Shown here: positions 48,085-60,134 of the stretch, piece by piece
Position numbering within the stretch: the first letter of the stretch is position 1
How the letters are laid out: the number at the start of each line of letters is the position of its first letter
Assembly: GCA_903813345.2 (NCBI GenBank)
Contig: CAIIXF020000002.1
Coordinates: 13,846,150-13,910,149 of the forward strand
Direction of reading: 5' to 3'
Source of the DNA: Owenia fusiformis
Lineage: Eukaryota; Annelida; Polychaeta; Sabellida; Oweniidae
Length of the DNA stretch: 64,000 nt
Program-made: the position numbers and the translations under genes
Notes under the pieces: generated by a model
Databases searched by the model: none
What the model was told of the DNA's origin: nothing
What the model saw: only the letters and a program-made list of their open reading frames with translations

Positions 48085-49812
48085 GAATACTACTAGCATT
48101 TTGTTTTGTTTACTCAGTGAACTATTCATTCTTAGCTTATCACTTTTCTCAACAACCATTCGGTCTTCAGTCAAGACAGTCATATGGCCAATTAAGGACC
48201 TGTTTTGGGATCTCAGAAATTGGGTCAAATTTTCATCTAAGTCAAAGGTCAAGAATTAAATCTTACATTTTCAACATTCTGTCATTTATCTTTGTTGTTA
48301 TTTAACGTAAGTCTTTGATCTTTTTTCATCATGTAGCCAAATCGAGGCTGTGCCATACGTTTTTCAACATATGAGTTATGAAATTGGTGTAGAATCTTCT
48401 CAGGAAAGAATTCAAATCTGCAAACCAAATTTTGATTTGACATCGGTTCAAAAGTTATGGCATTTTAAAGTCTCAAAAATTGCTGTTTTGGTGTACAATG
48501 TTAAGTCAATGGGACTGGAAAAAATATGAATTATAAAAACACGTGATTCAGACTAAATGCAGCTAATATAATGAATGCCTACAACAGAAGTAGACCTCAA
48601 AAATCTACTCTGCTTTAAAATTTGGACACTAAAAGGCATAGGTCAAATATTTAGTTTTTTGCAATTCTGACACTATACTTTCAAAACATTCTGAAATTTG
48701 GTATACTGATAGCTAAAAGTAAGCTTATAGTGATAGTTTTTTTGCAGTCAGAAAGTATTTTGTCCCGTTTTTGAGATATGGGGTCTGGAAAGTAGGTCAA
48801 AATAAAATGATTTTCAAATTTAATGTGTGAGTTATTAAATAAAGGTGAAATTTCAGGAATCAGAATCTGCAAACCAAATTGCGATCCAACTTTCGGTTCG
48901 GAAGTTATGGCATTTTGAAAAATTCAAAAAACTTCAAAAAAGCCAAGGTCAAATTTTAGGTCAAATTCATGTTTTTTCTTATTTTTGCAAATCTGACACT
49001 ATACTTGAATGATATTTTTCTAAATTTGGTATACAAATAGCAAAATGTATGCTAATAGTGTTAGCCTTTTTAGTATTTTGACCCAATATGATGTCCAAAA
49101 ATTAGGCCAACATAAAAAGTTCTACAAATTTAACGTGTGAAAACAATTTTCTCAGGAATCTGAATCTGCAAACCAAATTTCAATCCGTCCTCCGGTTCGT
49201 AAGTTATGGTATTTTGAAATCTCAAAATGTTGATATGGTGATTTCCCTATCGATATGGCGCAAACTTCAGCTATGGAATCAAATTAGATAGGAGAATGAC
49301 TGCAATAAGAAGAATCATTTAAGCCAAATAAATTCAAGATTACTTACATAAATTTCTTTAAAATTTAGTATAGAAATAGATAAAAGTATACTTATAGTGT
49401 TAGCCTTTTACCCCTGAAAGTATTTTGACCCAGTTTTGAGATAAGCATCCAAAATGTAGGTCAACAAAAAGATCTCAAAAATCAATGTGTAAGGTAGCAT
49501 AAATAAGAAATTTTCTCTGGATTCCGAATCTGAAATCAGGATTGATAATTCGACTTATGGTTTGGGATCTATTACCTTTTAAGGTCAAAATTGTGAAATT
49601 TTCATAGTTATTTTCTTTTAGTTTAAAATAGGTTAAAAATGATAAAGAGGACCAAAAATCATAAGTCAAGTCAAAATTTTGAACATCTTGGGTCAAGTCC
49701 AGGTCAAGTTCAATCCAGTCCATCCTTTTGTCTAAAACATGTCTGTCTAAAAACCACAGAAGATCTGTCATCTGGAGTCTGAAATTGAACTTGTTCAATT
49801 TAGAATGTCTAG
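48085..49812 (+). mobile_element. Family D HINE-like copy, upstream of a tandem pair
   Basis: Family D interior (AGGTCAAAGGTCAAGAA, GGAATCAGAATCTGC, TTCGGAAGTTATGGCATTTT). The 3' end is CTGGAGTCTGAAATTGAACT, palindrome AATTGAACTTGTTCAATT and CTAG at 49809-49812. No 5' hairpin. Confidence 0.65.
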
Positions 49813-49820
49813 TAATTATT

Positions 49821-51822
49821 AAACTCCAGATGAAATCTGGAGTCTATTGTTTTTGCCTCTTTTCTTTATTCTTTCTTATTTATTCTTATTATTTTACTGA
49901 GCAAGTTTTCTCAACAACTATAAGGTATCAAATCAAGATTATTATATGGTCAATTAAGGTACTATATCTAGTTGGTGGGAAATGGGGTCAAATTTTTATC
50001 TAGGTCAAAGGTCAAGAACTAGGTCAAATATTACATTTTCAACCTTCTGTCTATTATCGTCGTCATTATTTATCGAAACATCTTCATCTTTTTTCATCGT
50101 GTAGCTTAGAAACAGCCCTTTCATAAGTGTGCCATCCGTTTTTTGATTACTCTTGATTTTGAAATATGGCGTCCAGAAAGTAGGTCAAAATAAAAAGTTC
50201 TTCAAATTTAACATATGAGTTATGAATTAAGAGTAGAATTTTCTCAGGAATCCGAATCTGCAAACTGAATTGAAATCTGACTTCCGGTTCAGAAGTTATG
50301 GCATTTTGAAAACTCTAAAATCGCTAAATTTGGTGCCCCATGTTACTTCAATGGGAAAAAAATATTTTTTGAAGTGTAAAATACAAGATATAGACTGAGT
50401 ACAGCTTAATATAATGAAAGCCTATGAAAGAAGGGGACCTCGAAGGCTACTTAGCTCCAAAATTTGGACACCAAAATCCCTAGGTTAAAATCTAGGTCAA
50501 ATTCCTAGTTTTTCCTTATTTTTGCAATTCTGACACTACACTTAAATTATATTCTTCGAAATTGTGTATATATGTAGCCAAGAGTGTGCTAATAGTGTTA
50601 GCCTTTTGCCGTCAGAAAGTGTTTTGACCCACTTTTGAGATATGGTGTCCGAAAAGTAGGTCAAAATAAAAAGTTCTCCAAATTTAACATATGAGTTATG
50701 AATTAACGATAGAATTTTCTCTGAAATCCGAATCTGCAAACCAAATTTCGATCCGACTTCCGGTTCGGAAGTTATGGCGTTTTGAAAGCTCAAAAATCGC
50801 TAAATTTGGTGCTATGTCAATAGGAAAAAAGATTTTTTTGAAGTGTAAAATAAGAGATATAGACTGAGTACAGCTTAATATAATGAAAGCCTATGAAAGA
50901 AGGGGACCTTGAAGGTTACTAAGCTCCAAAATTTGGACACCAAAATCCCTAGGTCAAAATCTAGGTCAAATTCAAAGTTTTTCTTATTTTTGCGATTTTG
51001 ACACTACATTTAAATGATTTGCTTCAAAATTTTTTATACAGATAGTAAAGAGTGTGCTAATAGTGTTAGCCTTTTGCCGCCAGAAAGTATTTCAATCCAC
51101 TTTTGAGATATGGTGTCCGAAATGTAGGTCAAAATAAAAAGTTCTCTAAATTTAACGTATGAGTTATGAATTAAGGGTAGAATTTTCCCAGGAATCCAAA
51201 TCTGCAAACCAAATTTCACTTCCACTTCCGGTAAAGAAGTTATGGCGTTTTGAAATTTTGAGAAAAATCAATCTGATGATAGCCTTATAGAAAGTCAAGA
51301 GAAGTGAAGAAAAATACCAGTGCAGTACATTTTTAGGTACAAGTCCAGGTCCAAGTCAGGTCCAGGTCTAAGTCCAGATCAGGTCCAAGTCCAGTCAAAG
51401 TTCAGGTTCAGGTCCATGTCCAGTCTGGTTCCAAGGCCAGTCCAGTTCTAAGTCCAGTCCAAGACCAGCCCAGTTTCAATCCAGCCAAGGTCCAAGTCCA
51501 GTCCAAGGCCAGTCTAAGTCCAGTCCAGGTCCAAGTCCATGTCTGAATCTAGTCAAAGTCCAAGTCCAGTCAAAGTCAAAAGCCAGTCCAATCCAGGTCC
51601 AAGTCCTTGCCAATGTCTAGGTCCAAATCCAGGTCCAAGTCCAGTCCAGGTCCAACTCTAGACCAGGCCAGTTTTAAGTCGAAGTCCAGGTCAGAGTCCT
51701 GTCAATGTCCAAGTCCAGTCCAGTCTGTCCTTCCATCCATCCGTCCATCTGTCTGTCTAAAAAACCCTGAAGATCTGTCATCTGGAGTCTGAAATTGAAC
51801 TTGTTCAATTTCCCCAGTCCAG
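49821..51822 (+). mobile_element. Family D HINE-like element with 5' hairpin
   Basis: It starts 9 bp after the previous copy ends. The 5' hairpin ACTCCAGATGAAATCTGGAG is followed by TCTATTGTTTTTG. The AGGTCAAAGGTCAAGAACTA body contains repeated GTTATGGCATTTTGAAA and CCGAAAAGTAGGTCAAA units. A GTCCAGTCCA microsatellite, then ATCTGGAGTCTGAAATTGAA, palindrome and CCAGTCCAG before TT. Confidence 0.75.
51339..51726 (+). repeat. GTCCAGTCCAAG microsatellite in family D
   Basis: Degenerate six-base GTCCAA/GTCCAG repeat occupying the position taken by TACTCAG and CTATCC repeats in other family D copies. Confidence 0.85.
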
Positions 51823-52172
51823 TTATTATTATTATTACTAATTTTTGTGATCGTGAGAACCCTACATTGGAAAACGACATTTTTATAGCTGCAGGTTTAG
51901 AAAACCCACTCTATATGTGCTTCTTGAAATGTTAATTTTCAGAATCTGAATACAAATTTTGTTTGCAGAACCTTGTATTAGTGCAATTGACAGTATTATT
52001 AAAGAATTATATATTGTCAGGGTACGTTTATACTAAAAGCAACTATTCATTTGAAAATACAATGACATGTCAATCTGAAATGTGATAAATCATGTTTTGA
52101 ACTTTTGGGACATCAATATATTTTCCCAGACTCTGAGATAACATGAATTGTGAATTGTCTTCTCATGTTCAG
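51823..52172. other. Intron before exon 6
   Basis: AT-rich intron ending in the exon 6 acceptor; nothing else seen. Confidence 0.4.
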
Positions 52173-52312
52173 GGAGAAGATCAGCCTGCCTTATGTGACA
52201 GAAAATGAGAGAAAAGAAGCTAAGCAGAACCCACTCTCCCCTCATCAGATTGCCAACGATGCTGCCGCCAAAATACTGAAGAAAAACAAGCCCTCTAAGC
52301 TAAAGACAAAAG
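52173..52312 (+). CDS. TMEM131: TMEM131 homologue, exon 6
   Basis: The exon encodes residues 612-657 (EKISLPYVTENERKEAKQN, then PLSPHQIANDAAAKILKKNK). It is preceded by TCATGTTCAG and followed by GTAGGT. It completes the Arg codon left by exon 5 and leaves one G, which exon 7 completes as Gly. It is a charged, probably helical cytosolic segment. No homology is recognised in detail; the call rests on both splice sites, on phase on both sides and on its protein-like composition within a repeat-rich intron. Confidence 0.8.
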
Positions 52313-53679
52313 GTAGGTTTTCACAGGTACCTTTGTATGTTGTGCCAGATGGATGGTACTAAGCTAATTGTAAAAAATGAATGTACTTTACTCTAAATTG
52401 GTAATTGGGCACTTTAAATTGGTATGAGGGCACTTTAGCTTGATATAAGGCAGTGTTTGACTTATCAGATAGACCCTGGCAGTCTGATTCTTTGTGGAGT
52501 AGGCAAATTTTCAAAATCACTTACCCGAATGTCGCACTACATTTCAGGGGTATAATTTGACTCAAGTATCTTACCCTGTTATATCTGCAAGTTAGAATCC
52601 AGGGGCTTCAGTATTTCGATCCAATTCTCACCTAAATGATCATTTTCAGAGATTATTTTGAGAAGTTTATTTTTCAGAAGTTTTTCAAGAAAAAAATTAG
52701 GCGATATCTTATCTCTTTTTATGCACAGTGCTGATTCAAAATTAATTCAAATGAATTAATGAATGAATGCTTATTGCCGAACAAATGCTATTTAATAGTG
52801 AATTTCTAACATCAAATTATTATTAAATAAATCAGACACATTTTGAAAGCTTGCATGAGGTTCGTTATGCACCATTTTTTCAATCTCCCTACCTGACAAG
52901 TTTTCAGATGAAAGGAAAGCACTGATATAAGGGTACTGGAAATGGTATGAGGGAAAAGGGTAGATTTGTTGATTTAGGTTGGTATTGGAGCACTTTAACT
53001 TAAGGTATAACTGTACATAAAATTGTTCATAAAAATAGCTGCAACATTTTTATCTCACCAAAGGAAGTTTTAGTTGGATATAGAGAAGCTGTCCTCCCAT
53101 TGTATCATCCATCTGTGCATCTCTCTGGTTTATAACTCAAATACTAGTTGAAGAACTGCTTAAAATGTTCATGCTTAAAATCATATCTACTTGTATGAAA
53201 ATTAAACCTAATACAAGTTGAAATTACAATATGGGTGTTTATTTTTGCTATATTGTTCATCATTACTTTTAAGATTATTTTATATGTTGTTCTTGTCTAA
53301 TTTGGTAATTGTCTTCTTCGTTTCATATGAAAGTTTAGTTTATATGTTGTCACTTAAAAGTACATTATCTCAAATGTTTAGCAAAGGTGTCTTATATGAT
53401 CTACCATAAATTACACTTACTATTGTGGAGATGGCTTAAAATTCTATTAGATATAGTCTTAGTCTGCAATATTGTCTAACAAAACATTTTGGCATGAACT
53501 AAAAAATATCTCCATTTCAGATTTTTTGGTTAGCATATGATAAAGACTGTAAATATCACACTGTTCACGCCACCTACTACTGACACCAATGCTAAACTTT
53601 GCTGTTGTTTCTGAAGCTAACATTTGGTATTTCATATTTCACTCAAAAGTTTCATGATTATCCCAACAAACAAAGATCA
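52313..53679. other. Intron 6, left part
   Basis: AT-rich. A worn family A 5' end (AAGGAAGTTTTAGTTGGATA) is at about 53060. No gene seen. Confidence 0.35.
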
Positions 53680-53985
53680 GTAGGTTACTAGAGCACATGT
53701 ACCAATTACGCAAAGGTCCCAGATTCGATCCCCGGTTCAGGCACTTTGCTTGTTGCGTAAAGTACTTCAGGGTGTTTGACTGAGTGGTCCACGAGTCGTA
53801 AAAAGGCTGTGATGTGCACTTGTATGTCTATGTATAAGTGCACATAAAAGAACACAGGGTTCCTTTGAGGAGAGGTTCCTGGATCTGCCTTCCATGATTA
53901 TGCGTTGATTACGACCGTATATATACGGGATATATCCTTGAGGTATTGCTCACCTTCATTTGGTGGTAAACAAATATACAATACA
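53680..53985 (+). repeat. tRNA-derived SINE
   Basis: A B box-like CAGATTCGATCCCCGG near 53710 follows an A box-like GTAGGTTACTAGAGC. The central body has AGTGCACATAAAAGAACACA and GGTTCCTGGATCTGCC, and the end is GGTAAACAAATATACAAT. Length of about 300 bp and the polymerase III-type head fit a SINE. The family is not known to me. Confidence 0.65.
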
Positions 53986-54166
53986 GTTGGGATATAATCA
54001 ACTAAGTATTATGTTATATTTTGTTGATTTTGCTAATTAACTGTTAACATAATTTTTTCATTATGTTACATTTGAATGAAATTTCTTTGCATTTATCACA
54101 CATTTAATGTAGAAGTTATTATGTTTGAGATATTTTTAAATGCATGTTCACAGAAATCAAGATTGG

Positions 54167-54983
54167 TATCCCAACAAACTAAGTTTGTTAGGGATACAGT
54201 GAAGCCCTTCATCCGTCTGTCAATTGATCTGTCCATCTATCAGTTTGAAAAAGACTTTTCTTCATATTTGGTGCAAAAAAGTATATTGGTGATTCTAACA
54301 TGATATGTGATGCTACATTATCTAGAACAATTAATATACTGGATTATCCCATACTTATTAGTGAACTTATAGGTAAATAACATGCGGGAATATAATCGAT
54401 ATCTGAGGTGAGCGGGTGATATATACAGTGCGTATCAAAAAAACTACAACAGATTGTTATCTTGGAAAAGCACAAAACCAGTGATAACAGCATTGATTTC
54501 ATTCAATGCACCATAAAGCCATGTGTCTCCTCTTTACAATGATATATCATTCATTGATATTTGGTCATGGTTGGGTGAGTAATCATTTGGTTGAAATTTT
54601 ATATGATTATGCCTAGGGACACAGTAGCTCTGTTCAAGAAATAATTTTCAAGATGGCGGCTGAATTTCAAGATGGCGGCCAGATTTCGTAAAAAACGTAA
54701 TCTTTGATAACTCATATACCAGTGAACGGATTTGGTTCAAATTTTATATGATAATGCCGAGTTCACAATGGCATAAACTAACTTTGTGCCAAAGTTCATG
54801 CTTCTATCACAAAGTGCACAAACATTTCAACATTTACACTAGCTATAATAAGCATAACATGTTTTGTTCGGTGGGATTTGCTACTCTGTGGAGTTGCTGT
54901 TTTTCTAGTATTGTGACATATTTCATAATTCATGAATGATTTATTTGTTGGGATTGGCTACTCCGTGGGGTTGCTATTTCTAG
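54167..54983 (+). mobile_element. HINE-like element, family A variant, with doubled 3' end
   Basis: 5' hairpin TATCCCAACAAACTAAGTTT/GTTAGGGATA. Two 3' ends: GTTCGGTGGGAT with stem GCTACTC-TGTG-GAGTTGC and CTAG at 54905-54908, then TTTGTTGGGAT with stem GCTACTC-CGTG-GGGTTGC and CTAG at 54980-54983. The last inverted repeat (TTTGTTGGGAT) is exactly complementary to this element's own 5' end. A mariner-type fragment lies at about 54421-54600. Confidence 0.7.
54421..54600 (+). repeat. Mariner-type terminal fragment, inverted relative to 57230-57400
   Basis: CAGTGCGTATCAAAAAAACT is a mariner-like start. CATTCAATGCACCATAAAGC and CTCCTCTTTACAATGATATA recur in reverse complement at 57265-57370. Confidence 0.55.
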
Positions 54984-55312
54984 TTGATATTGTTGCTAGA
55001 AGTTGAAGTATTAAAGCCATTTTTGTATTAACATTTTACAAGACAGTTCAAGCTTAAAGATGAAAAGGATTGGTATCGATATGGCCAACTGAGTTCAACA
55101 TTGTTTTTATATGACACGTGTTGTAACTTTACTGATTGACAACAATGCGAAAGTTAGTTTTTATATAACTGTTTTTGTTAACTTTTTTTTTTTAGTGCAA
55201 TTGTTTTTTGTTCCTTTCTACCGATTCTTAAGAATGAAGTAAAATATCTTTTCAAACCTTGTTGGAACAAAATAGCATATACAACATTTTCTTAGACCTC
55301 TAAATATTATAG

Positions 55313-55452
55313 CTGTCACCTCACTTTGGGCCAGTACATTTAAGATAAAAAATTCAAAATTTAAAAGTTAAATTTTGAATTTTTTATTTGAAAACTTGTC
55401 TAACAGAACCTTTTAATGTCTTAAAATTTACTGGCCCAAAGTGAGGTGACAG
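55313..55452. mobile_element. 140-bp MITE, near-perfect palindrome
   Basis: CTGTCACCTCACTTTGGGCC and its exact complement bound a nearly self-complementary middle (AAATTCAAAATTTAA / TTAAATTTTGAATTTT). The transcript would form a long hairpin. No target duplication was evident. Confidence 0.8.
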
Positions 55453-55575
55453 GAAAAGTTGCTAGCTATCAGCTTCCAACCCCAATTATCAAAGGAATCC
55501 TATTGGTTCACTAAAAAACTGATATGATACTTGCAGACAAGAACCATAACATACCTTTACATTCACCACGAGTAC

Positions 55576-56430
55576 AGGGCGTATAAAAATAACGCAACAA
55601 GTAAAATCACAAAACTAGTGATGACTACATCAATTTCATTCAATGTACAATAAAGCCACGTCTCTCCTCTTTGCAATGATATGTCATTCATTCACATGTG
55701 GAAATGGTTGGGTGAGAAATCCTTCCATTTGCATAGTGGGTCAAAATCGGCTCTGGACCAAGTTTTGGATATTGCAAAAATCAGTGCAAGGGCTAAGAGC
55801 CAATGGAAGTTCTCCTGACATGAATTGTTGTGACTTTTTCTTTTGGAGCTATCTCAGGAGCATCTGTGCTCACAATTCCTCCACCAGATATTGCAAAACC
55901 TCGATAAAGAATTGCCCATGGGCTGCTTTTCTTACTTTAACCCACAGATGACTCAGGGCTAAACCATGCATGACGTGGACGGATGAGTGCATCTTTATGT
56001 GCAAGGAAGTGGTGGCATTTTGGAGGGGTATAGGATGTATTCTTATATATATATGTATGAACAATTTACTGTCTATGCCACACCTGTCGCACCTTCTTCC
56101 AATAGCCCCTATGCCCCTTGTACTGACTTTTGCAATGTTAAAAACTTGAGTCCGAGCTGAATTTTGCCCCACTTATATTGCAAAATTAATGATTATTCGG
56201 CCAGCCATGACTCCCTGTGAATGAATGATATTCCATTGCAAAGAGGAGTAATTTGGATATTTGGTACATTGAATGAATAGGATGCAGTCAGCATTGGTTT
56301 TATGTTTTCTTCCAACATTGCATCGAGCTCTGTGCACTGACTTTTGTGATATTTTTATAACTTGGTCCCAAGCTAATTTTGGCCCACTTTGCAATTCTCC
56401 CTTTCGCGGTTCGCTCTTTGAATCAGAACG
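55576..56430. mobile_element. Mariner-type debris, inverted copies
   Basis: CAGGGCGTATAAAAATAACG is a mariner-type start. 'NGSSPDMN.CDFFFWSYL' on the + strand (about 55797) matches the mariner DDE segment 'PDLNP.DFFLW' with a stop in place. The stretch around 55740 (GGACCAAGTTTTGGATATTG) recurs inverted near 56170 and 56400, showing several fragments in opposite orientations. Confidence 0.6.
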
Positions 56431-56439
56431 TTCGCAAAT

Positions 56440-57142
56440 ATGTTCTGAAAAAGCACTCAAAAAGGACAAAATTTGATTGGTCAATATTTTCCCACTATGC
56501 ATTTCGCGTAGCTATTTGCGTGACCCGAAAGTTCTAAATCAAACTAATTACGCAATTTTGTTTTTACACCTGCACGCTAAATAAAACATTATGACACCAT
56601 CGGAAGTATTCTTCTTTGTCATTGCTTTAATAGTCAGTATACCGAGTTTAATCAATAAAAGATTGTACAATGAACAACAAAATTCGGAAACGAGTACTAT
56701 AGATTTGCTTTCAGACCACTGAACAGATTGACCTAGATAATAGCGACGCGTCTTCTTTGGTCTACTGCTCAATTGTTTGTGGTTTTCAACGTAACTCTAT
56801 AATGTAATTTGAAGATGAATACTTTCATTCAGTTGTTGCATCGATGTTGCAGTTTGTAGTGCCGTAAGATTGGCATGAAAGTATTGAAAGTCGAATGGAA
56901 TTGTTTTTTCCAATATGGCGACTAGTCAACTGATCACGTGACCTTCTCTTCCGGAATATTTTCTCACTTTTCAATCGTCGTTTTCACCACGCTATGAATC
57001 AATACAATGAAAAAAATAGCTGTTATATTAAGATTAATAAGAGATCAATCGTTTCTAATAATTTTTTCTGTACTCTCGTAGGGGAATATGAACGAATATA
57101 TAGTTTGAAAAATAGGTGTGAAAATCCCCATGTTAAACCTAT
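56440..57142 (+). mobile_element. Repeat with short conserved ORF, copy B
   Basis: Uninterrupted counterpart of 40497-42330. ORF from about 56994 (MNQYNEKNSCYIKINKRSIV...) aligns with the ORF of copy A over about 48 residues. The similarity ends at CCCCATGTTAA in both copies. Confidence 0.6.
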
Positions 57143-57229
57143 GAGTTAAAACAAGGAAGTATAAATTTGTTCCTCCGCCAACTGCATCATGGGAAATATT
57201 TTGACCTTATAAGGAAAGATTTTCGCGTC

Positions 57230-57400
57230 TCCTCTTTTGAAGAGGGAACAACGATTTCGACAATTGAAATGATTACTTGTCCAACCATGACCAAATGTCA
57301 ATGAATGATATACCATTGTAAAGAGGAGACACATGGCTTAATGGTGCATTGAATGCAATCAATGCTGTTAAGTAAATCAGTTCTATTTCATTAACAAGAT
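57230..57400 (-). repeat. Inverted mariner-type fragment
   Basis: Reverse complement of 54480-54600 (ATATACCATTGTAAAGAGGA, TGGTGCATTGAATG). It lies 350 bp upstream of exon 7. Confidence 0.55.
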
Positions 57401-57749
57401 ACTTTTTTAAAATAAACCAAACTTTTCCTTGTACTATTTCAATACGATGCGTAAAATTTTCAGAATTTTTGATGACAGGTTTTTGAGAAACATGTGTTCA
57501 ACTCAGTTCTCCATATTAAAACCAATCCTTTCACCAATGTAGACGACATTTTGTTAAAAATGAAAGCATGTGAGATCTTCACCACTTCATTTCATTCAAG
57601 AATAGCATGAATTTTTTATTAAAGCCCTATTAAAAAGCCAGTGATCCGAGATTAACATAATTTTATAATTATTCAAACAAAGACTTAAGCTGCCTTGTGT
57701 TGTTATGTTTGCTTATTTAATTGGTCGTTGTGTGTGTGATGCCATACAG

Positions 57750-57866
57750 GTCCTGTGCGATTAATCACAGCTGATTCTGACTCTAGCGAAGTTGGGAAAG
57801 ATTCACCACCTATTAACCAAAGTCTGTCTCTATGGGATCCGCCATCACCCATACTCCATGACAATG
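57750..57866 (+). CDS. TMEM131: TMEM131 homologue, exon 7
   Basis: This exon encodes residues 659-696 (PVRLITADSDSSEVGKDSP, then SLWDPPSPILHDN), a Ser/Asp/Pro-rich disordered tail with several possible phosphorylation sites. The acceptor is GCCATACAG. Two donors are possible. GTACTG at 57867 leaves one base and joins exon 8 in frame as Asn-Asp-Leu-Ser. GTAAAC at 57872 would leave phase 0, which exon 8 cannot accept. I chose 57866 for that reason. Confidence 0.8.
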
Positions 57867-58367
57867 GTACTGTAAACATTTCCATTGTTAACAATCAAAT
57901 CAAAATACCAATTTTTGCCAGCTTAATGTTTAGTGAATGCTACAATGAATAGTGAGGATCATGAAATAGGCAAGGCATGGAGGATATGATCCTACCTTTG
58001 GACTTCATGTTTGATTGCCTCATCTGTCTCATACCTGGCTTCATTGTGGCCAATTTAATGTTATTACTATTCACCGTTTGGTCTACAGTCATTTTACAGC
58101 CTCTATCAAATAAATGAATTACTTCTATTCTATGGCAAATATTGATATTCTTATTTGATTTCACAGATCTGTGGTGAAGGAAATTGTAAAATGTCTGACT
58201 TGTTAAATAATAAGAAAATTATAAATTCCAAAACCTTGGAACAGTTATTGCTTAAACAGGGTGTGAGGCATGATAGAATGAAAAGACATGGGGTGTGGAA
58301 CAACAGAAGGGCATTGGGTTTTGTATATGGAAGGGCATGGGGTATGTACATGAAGGAACATAGGGTA
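57867..58367. other. Intron 7, left part
   Basis: No gene recognised. ORFs on both strands here have no family motif. Confidence 0.35.
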
Positions 58368-58654
58368 CACAGGCAAATTATATCAAACCTTGTACACTGT
58401 ACAAGCTTGAGGGAGGCGAAGGTACCTGCAGGGGGCTCATTTTCGAGGCCTGTACTTCTGTAATCATAATTTCAAGGCCTGTGGAAGCATGAACAAGGTT
58501 CGTGATTTTAAAATTGAGGCCTGTGCGAGCATGTTCGAGGATCGTAATTGAAAAAAGAAATCAGTAATATCATTGATCACTTATATTCTTATTAGAATGC
58601 CGTGTTTCGAAGAAACGGCATTCTATAGTTTTCGCCTTTTTCTTATTTTTATTA

Positions 58655-60134
58655 TTAGACTCCAGATATCAATCTGGAGTCTATTGTTTTCGTCAGTATT
58701 CTTCTTTATTATTATTTTTATTATTCTTTATTATTCTTTCCCAGTTTTCTCGTTAACTAGAAGATATTGAGTCAAGTCTTATATATGGTCCATTTAGGTC
58801 CAGAATCTTGTTCCTCGGAAATTGGGTCAAATTTTTATCTAGGTCAAAGGTCAAGAACTAGGTCAAATCCAGTACTTTGTCACTTTTTTCGATTTTCTCG
58901 GTCGTCCTTCAATATTTTCGATCCGGGTTTTTTTCATTGTGTTCCTTATAAAAAAGTAGGAAACCTAGGGTCGATTTAGTTTTTTGATATCTCAAACCGA
59001 TTTCGAGATATCAGTGTCCGAAAACGAGGTCCAAAAAAAAGTTCTTCGAATCAAATGTCCAGGATATTAGTCTTATAGGAAATTTTCTCAGGATTCCGAA
59101 TCTGAAAACGAAATTTGGATCTAACTTCCAGTTCGGAAGTTATGGCGTTTTGAAAACTCAAAAATCGCTAAATTTGGTGCCCATGTTAAGTCAATGGGAA
59201 AAAATATTTTTTTGAAGTGAAAAATACGGAATATAGACTGAGTTCAGCTTCATATAATCAAAGCCTTTAAAAGAAGGGGACCTCAAAAGCCATCTAGCTT
59301 CACAATTTGGACACCGAAATGCCTAGGTCAAAATCTAGGTCAAATTCATAGGTTTTCCTTATTTTTTCGATTCTGACACTACACTTTAATTATATTCTTC
59401 GAAATTGCGTATACATGTAGCCAAGAATATGCTAATAGTGTTAGCTTTTTGCCGTCAGAAAGTATTTTGACCCACTTTTGAGATATGGTGTCCGAAAAGT
59501 AGGTCAAAATAAAAAGTTCTCCAAATTGAATATATGAGTTATGAATTAAAGGGAAGAATTTTGTCAGGAATCCGAATCTGCAAACCAAATTTCGATCCGA
59601 TATCCGGTTCGGAAGTTATGGCGTGTCCGAAAAGTAGGTCAAAATAAAAATTCGCCAAATTTAACGTATGAGTTATGAATTAGGGGTAAAATTTTGTCAG
59701 GAATCCGAATCTGCAAACCAAATTTCGATCCGACTTCCGGTTCGGAAGTGATAGCGTTTTGAAATTTCGAGAAAAATCGATCTGATGGTATCCTGATAGA
59801 AAGTCAAGAGTAGAGAAGAAAATATTGAAAAATTCATCCATCCTCCTATCTCATCCTACCCTATCCTTCCTATCTATCCTTCCTTCATATCTTTTCCTTC
59901 CTATCCTTCCTATCCTATCCTATCCTTTCTTCCTATTCTATTCTATCCTATCCTTCTTTCTTATTCTATCCTATCGTTCTTTCCTATTCTATCCTACCTT
60001 CCTATTTTATTTATCCATCTCTTTCTAGATGACTCAGCTTATTCTGGATGACTCGGCTTATTCTGGATGACTCGGCTAAAAAAAGTCTAGATCTGGAGTC
60101 TGAAATTGAACTTCGTTCAATTTCCAAAATCTAG
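58655..60134 (+). mobile_element. Family D HINE-like element nested in family E
   Basis: 5' hairpin AGACTCCAGATATCAATCTG/GAGTCT, CTATTGTTTTCGTCAG, body with AGGTCAAAGGTCAAGAACTA, a CTATCCTTCC microsatellite, 3' CTGGAGTCTGAAATTGAACT, palindrome AAATTGAACTTCGTTCAATT(T), and CTAG at 60131-60134. It lies entirely within 58593-62612. Confidence 0.8.
59838..60005 (+). repeat. CCTATCCTTCCTAT microsatellite
   Basis: Degenerate CTATCC/CTTCC repeat in the family D body, matched by 61250-61420 in the next copy. Confidence 0.85.

Noticed and set aside
57867-57952. Extension of exon 7 to the stop near 57950
   Set aside because: The GTACTG donor at 57867 joins exon 8 in frame, and the extended residues (VNISIVNNQIKIPIF) do not resemble the Ser/Pro-rich tail.
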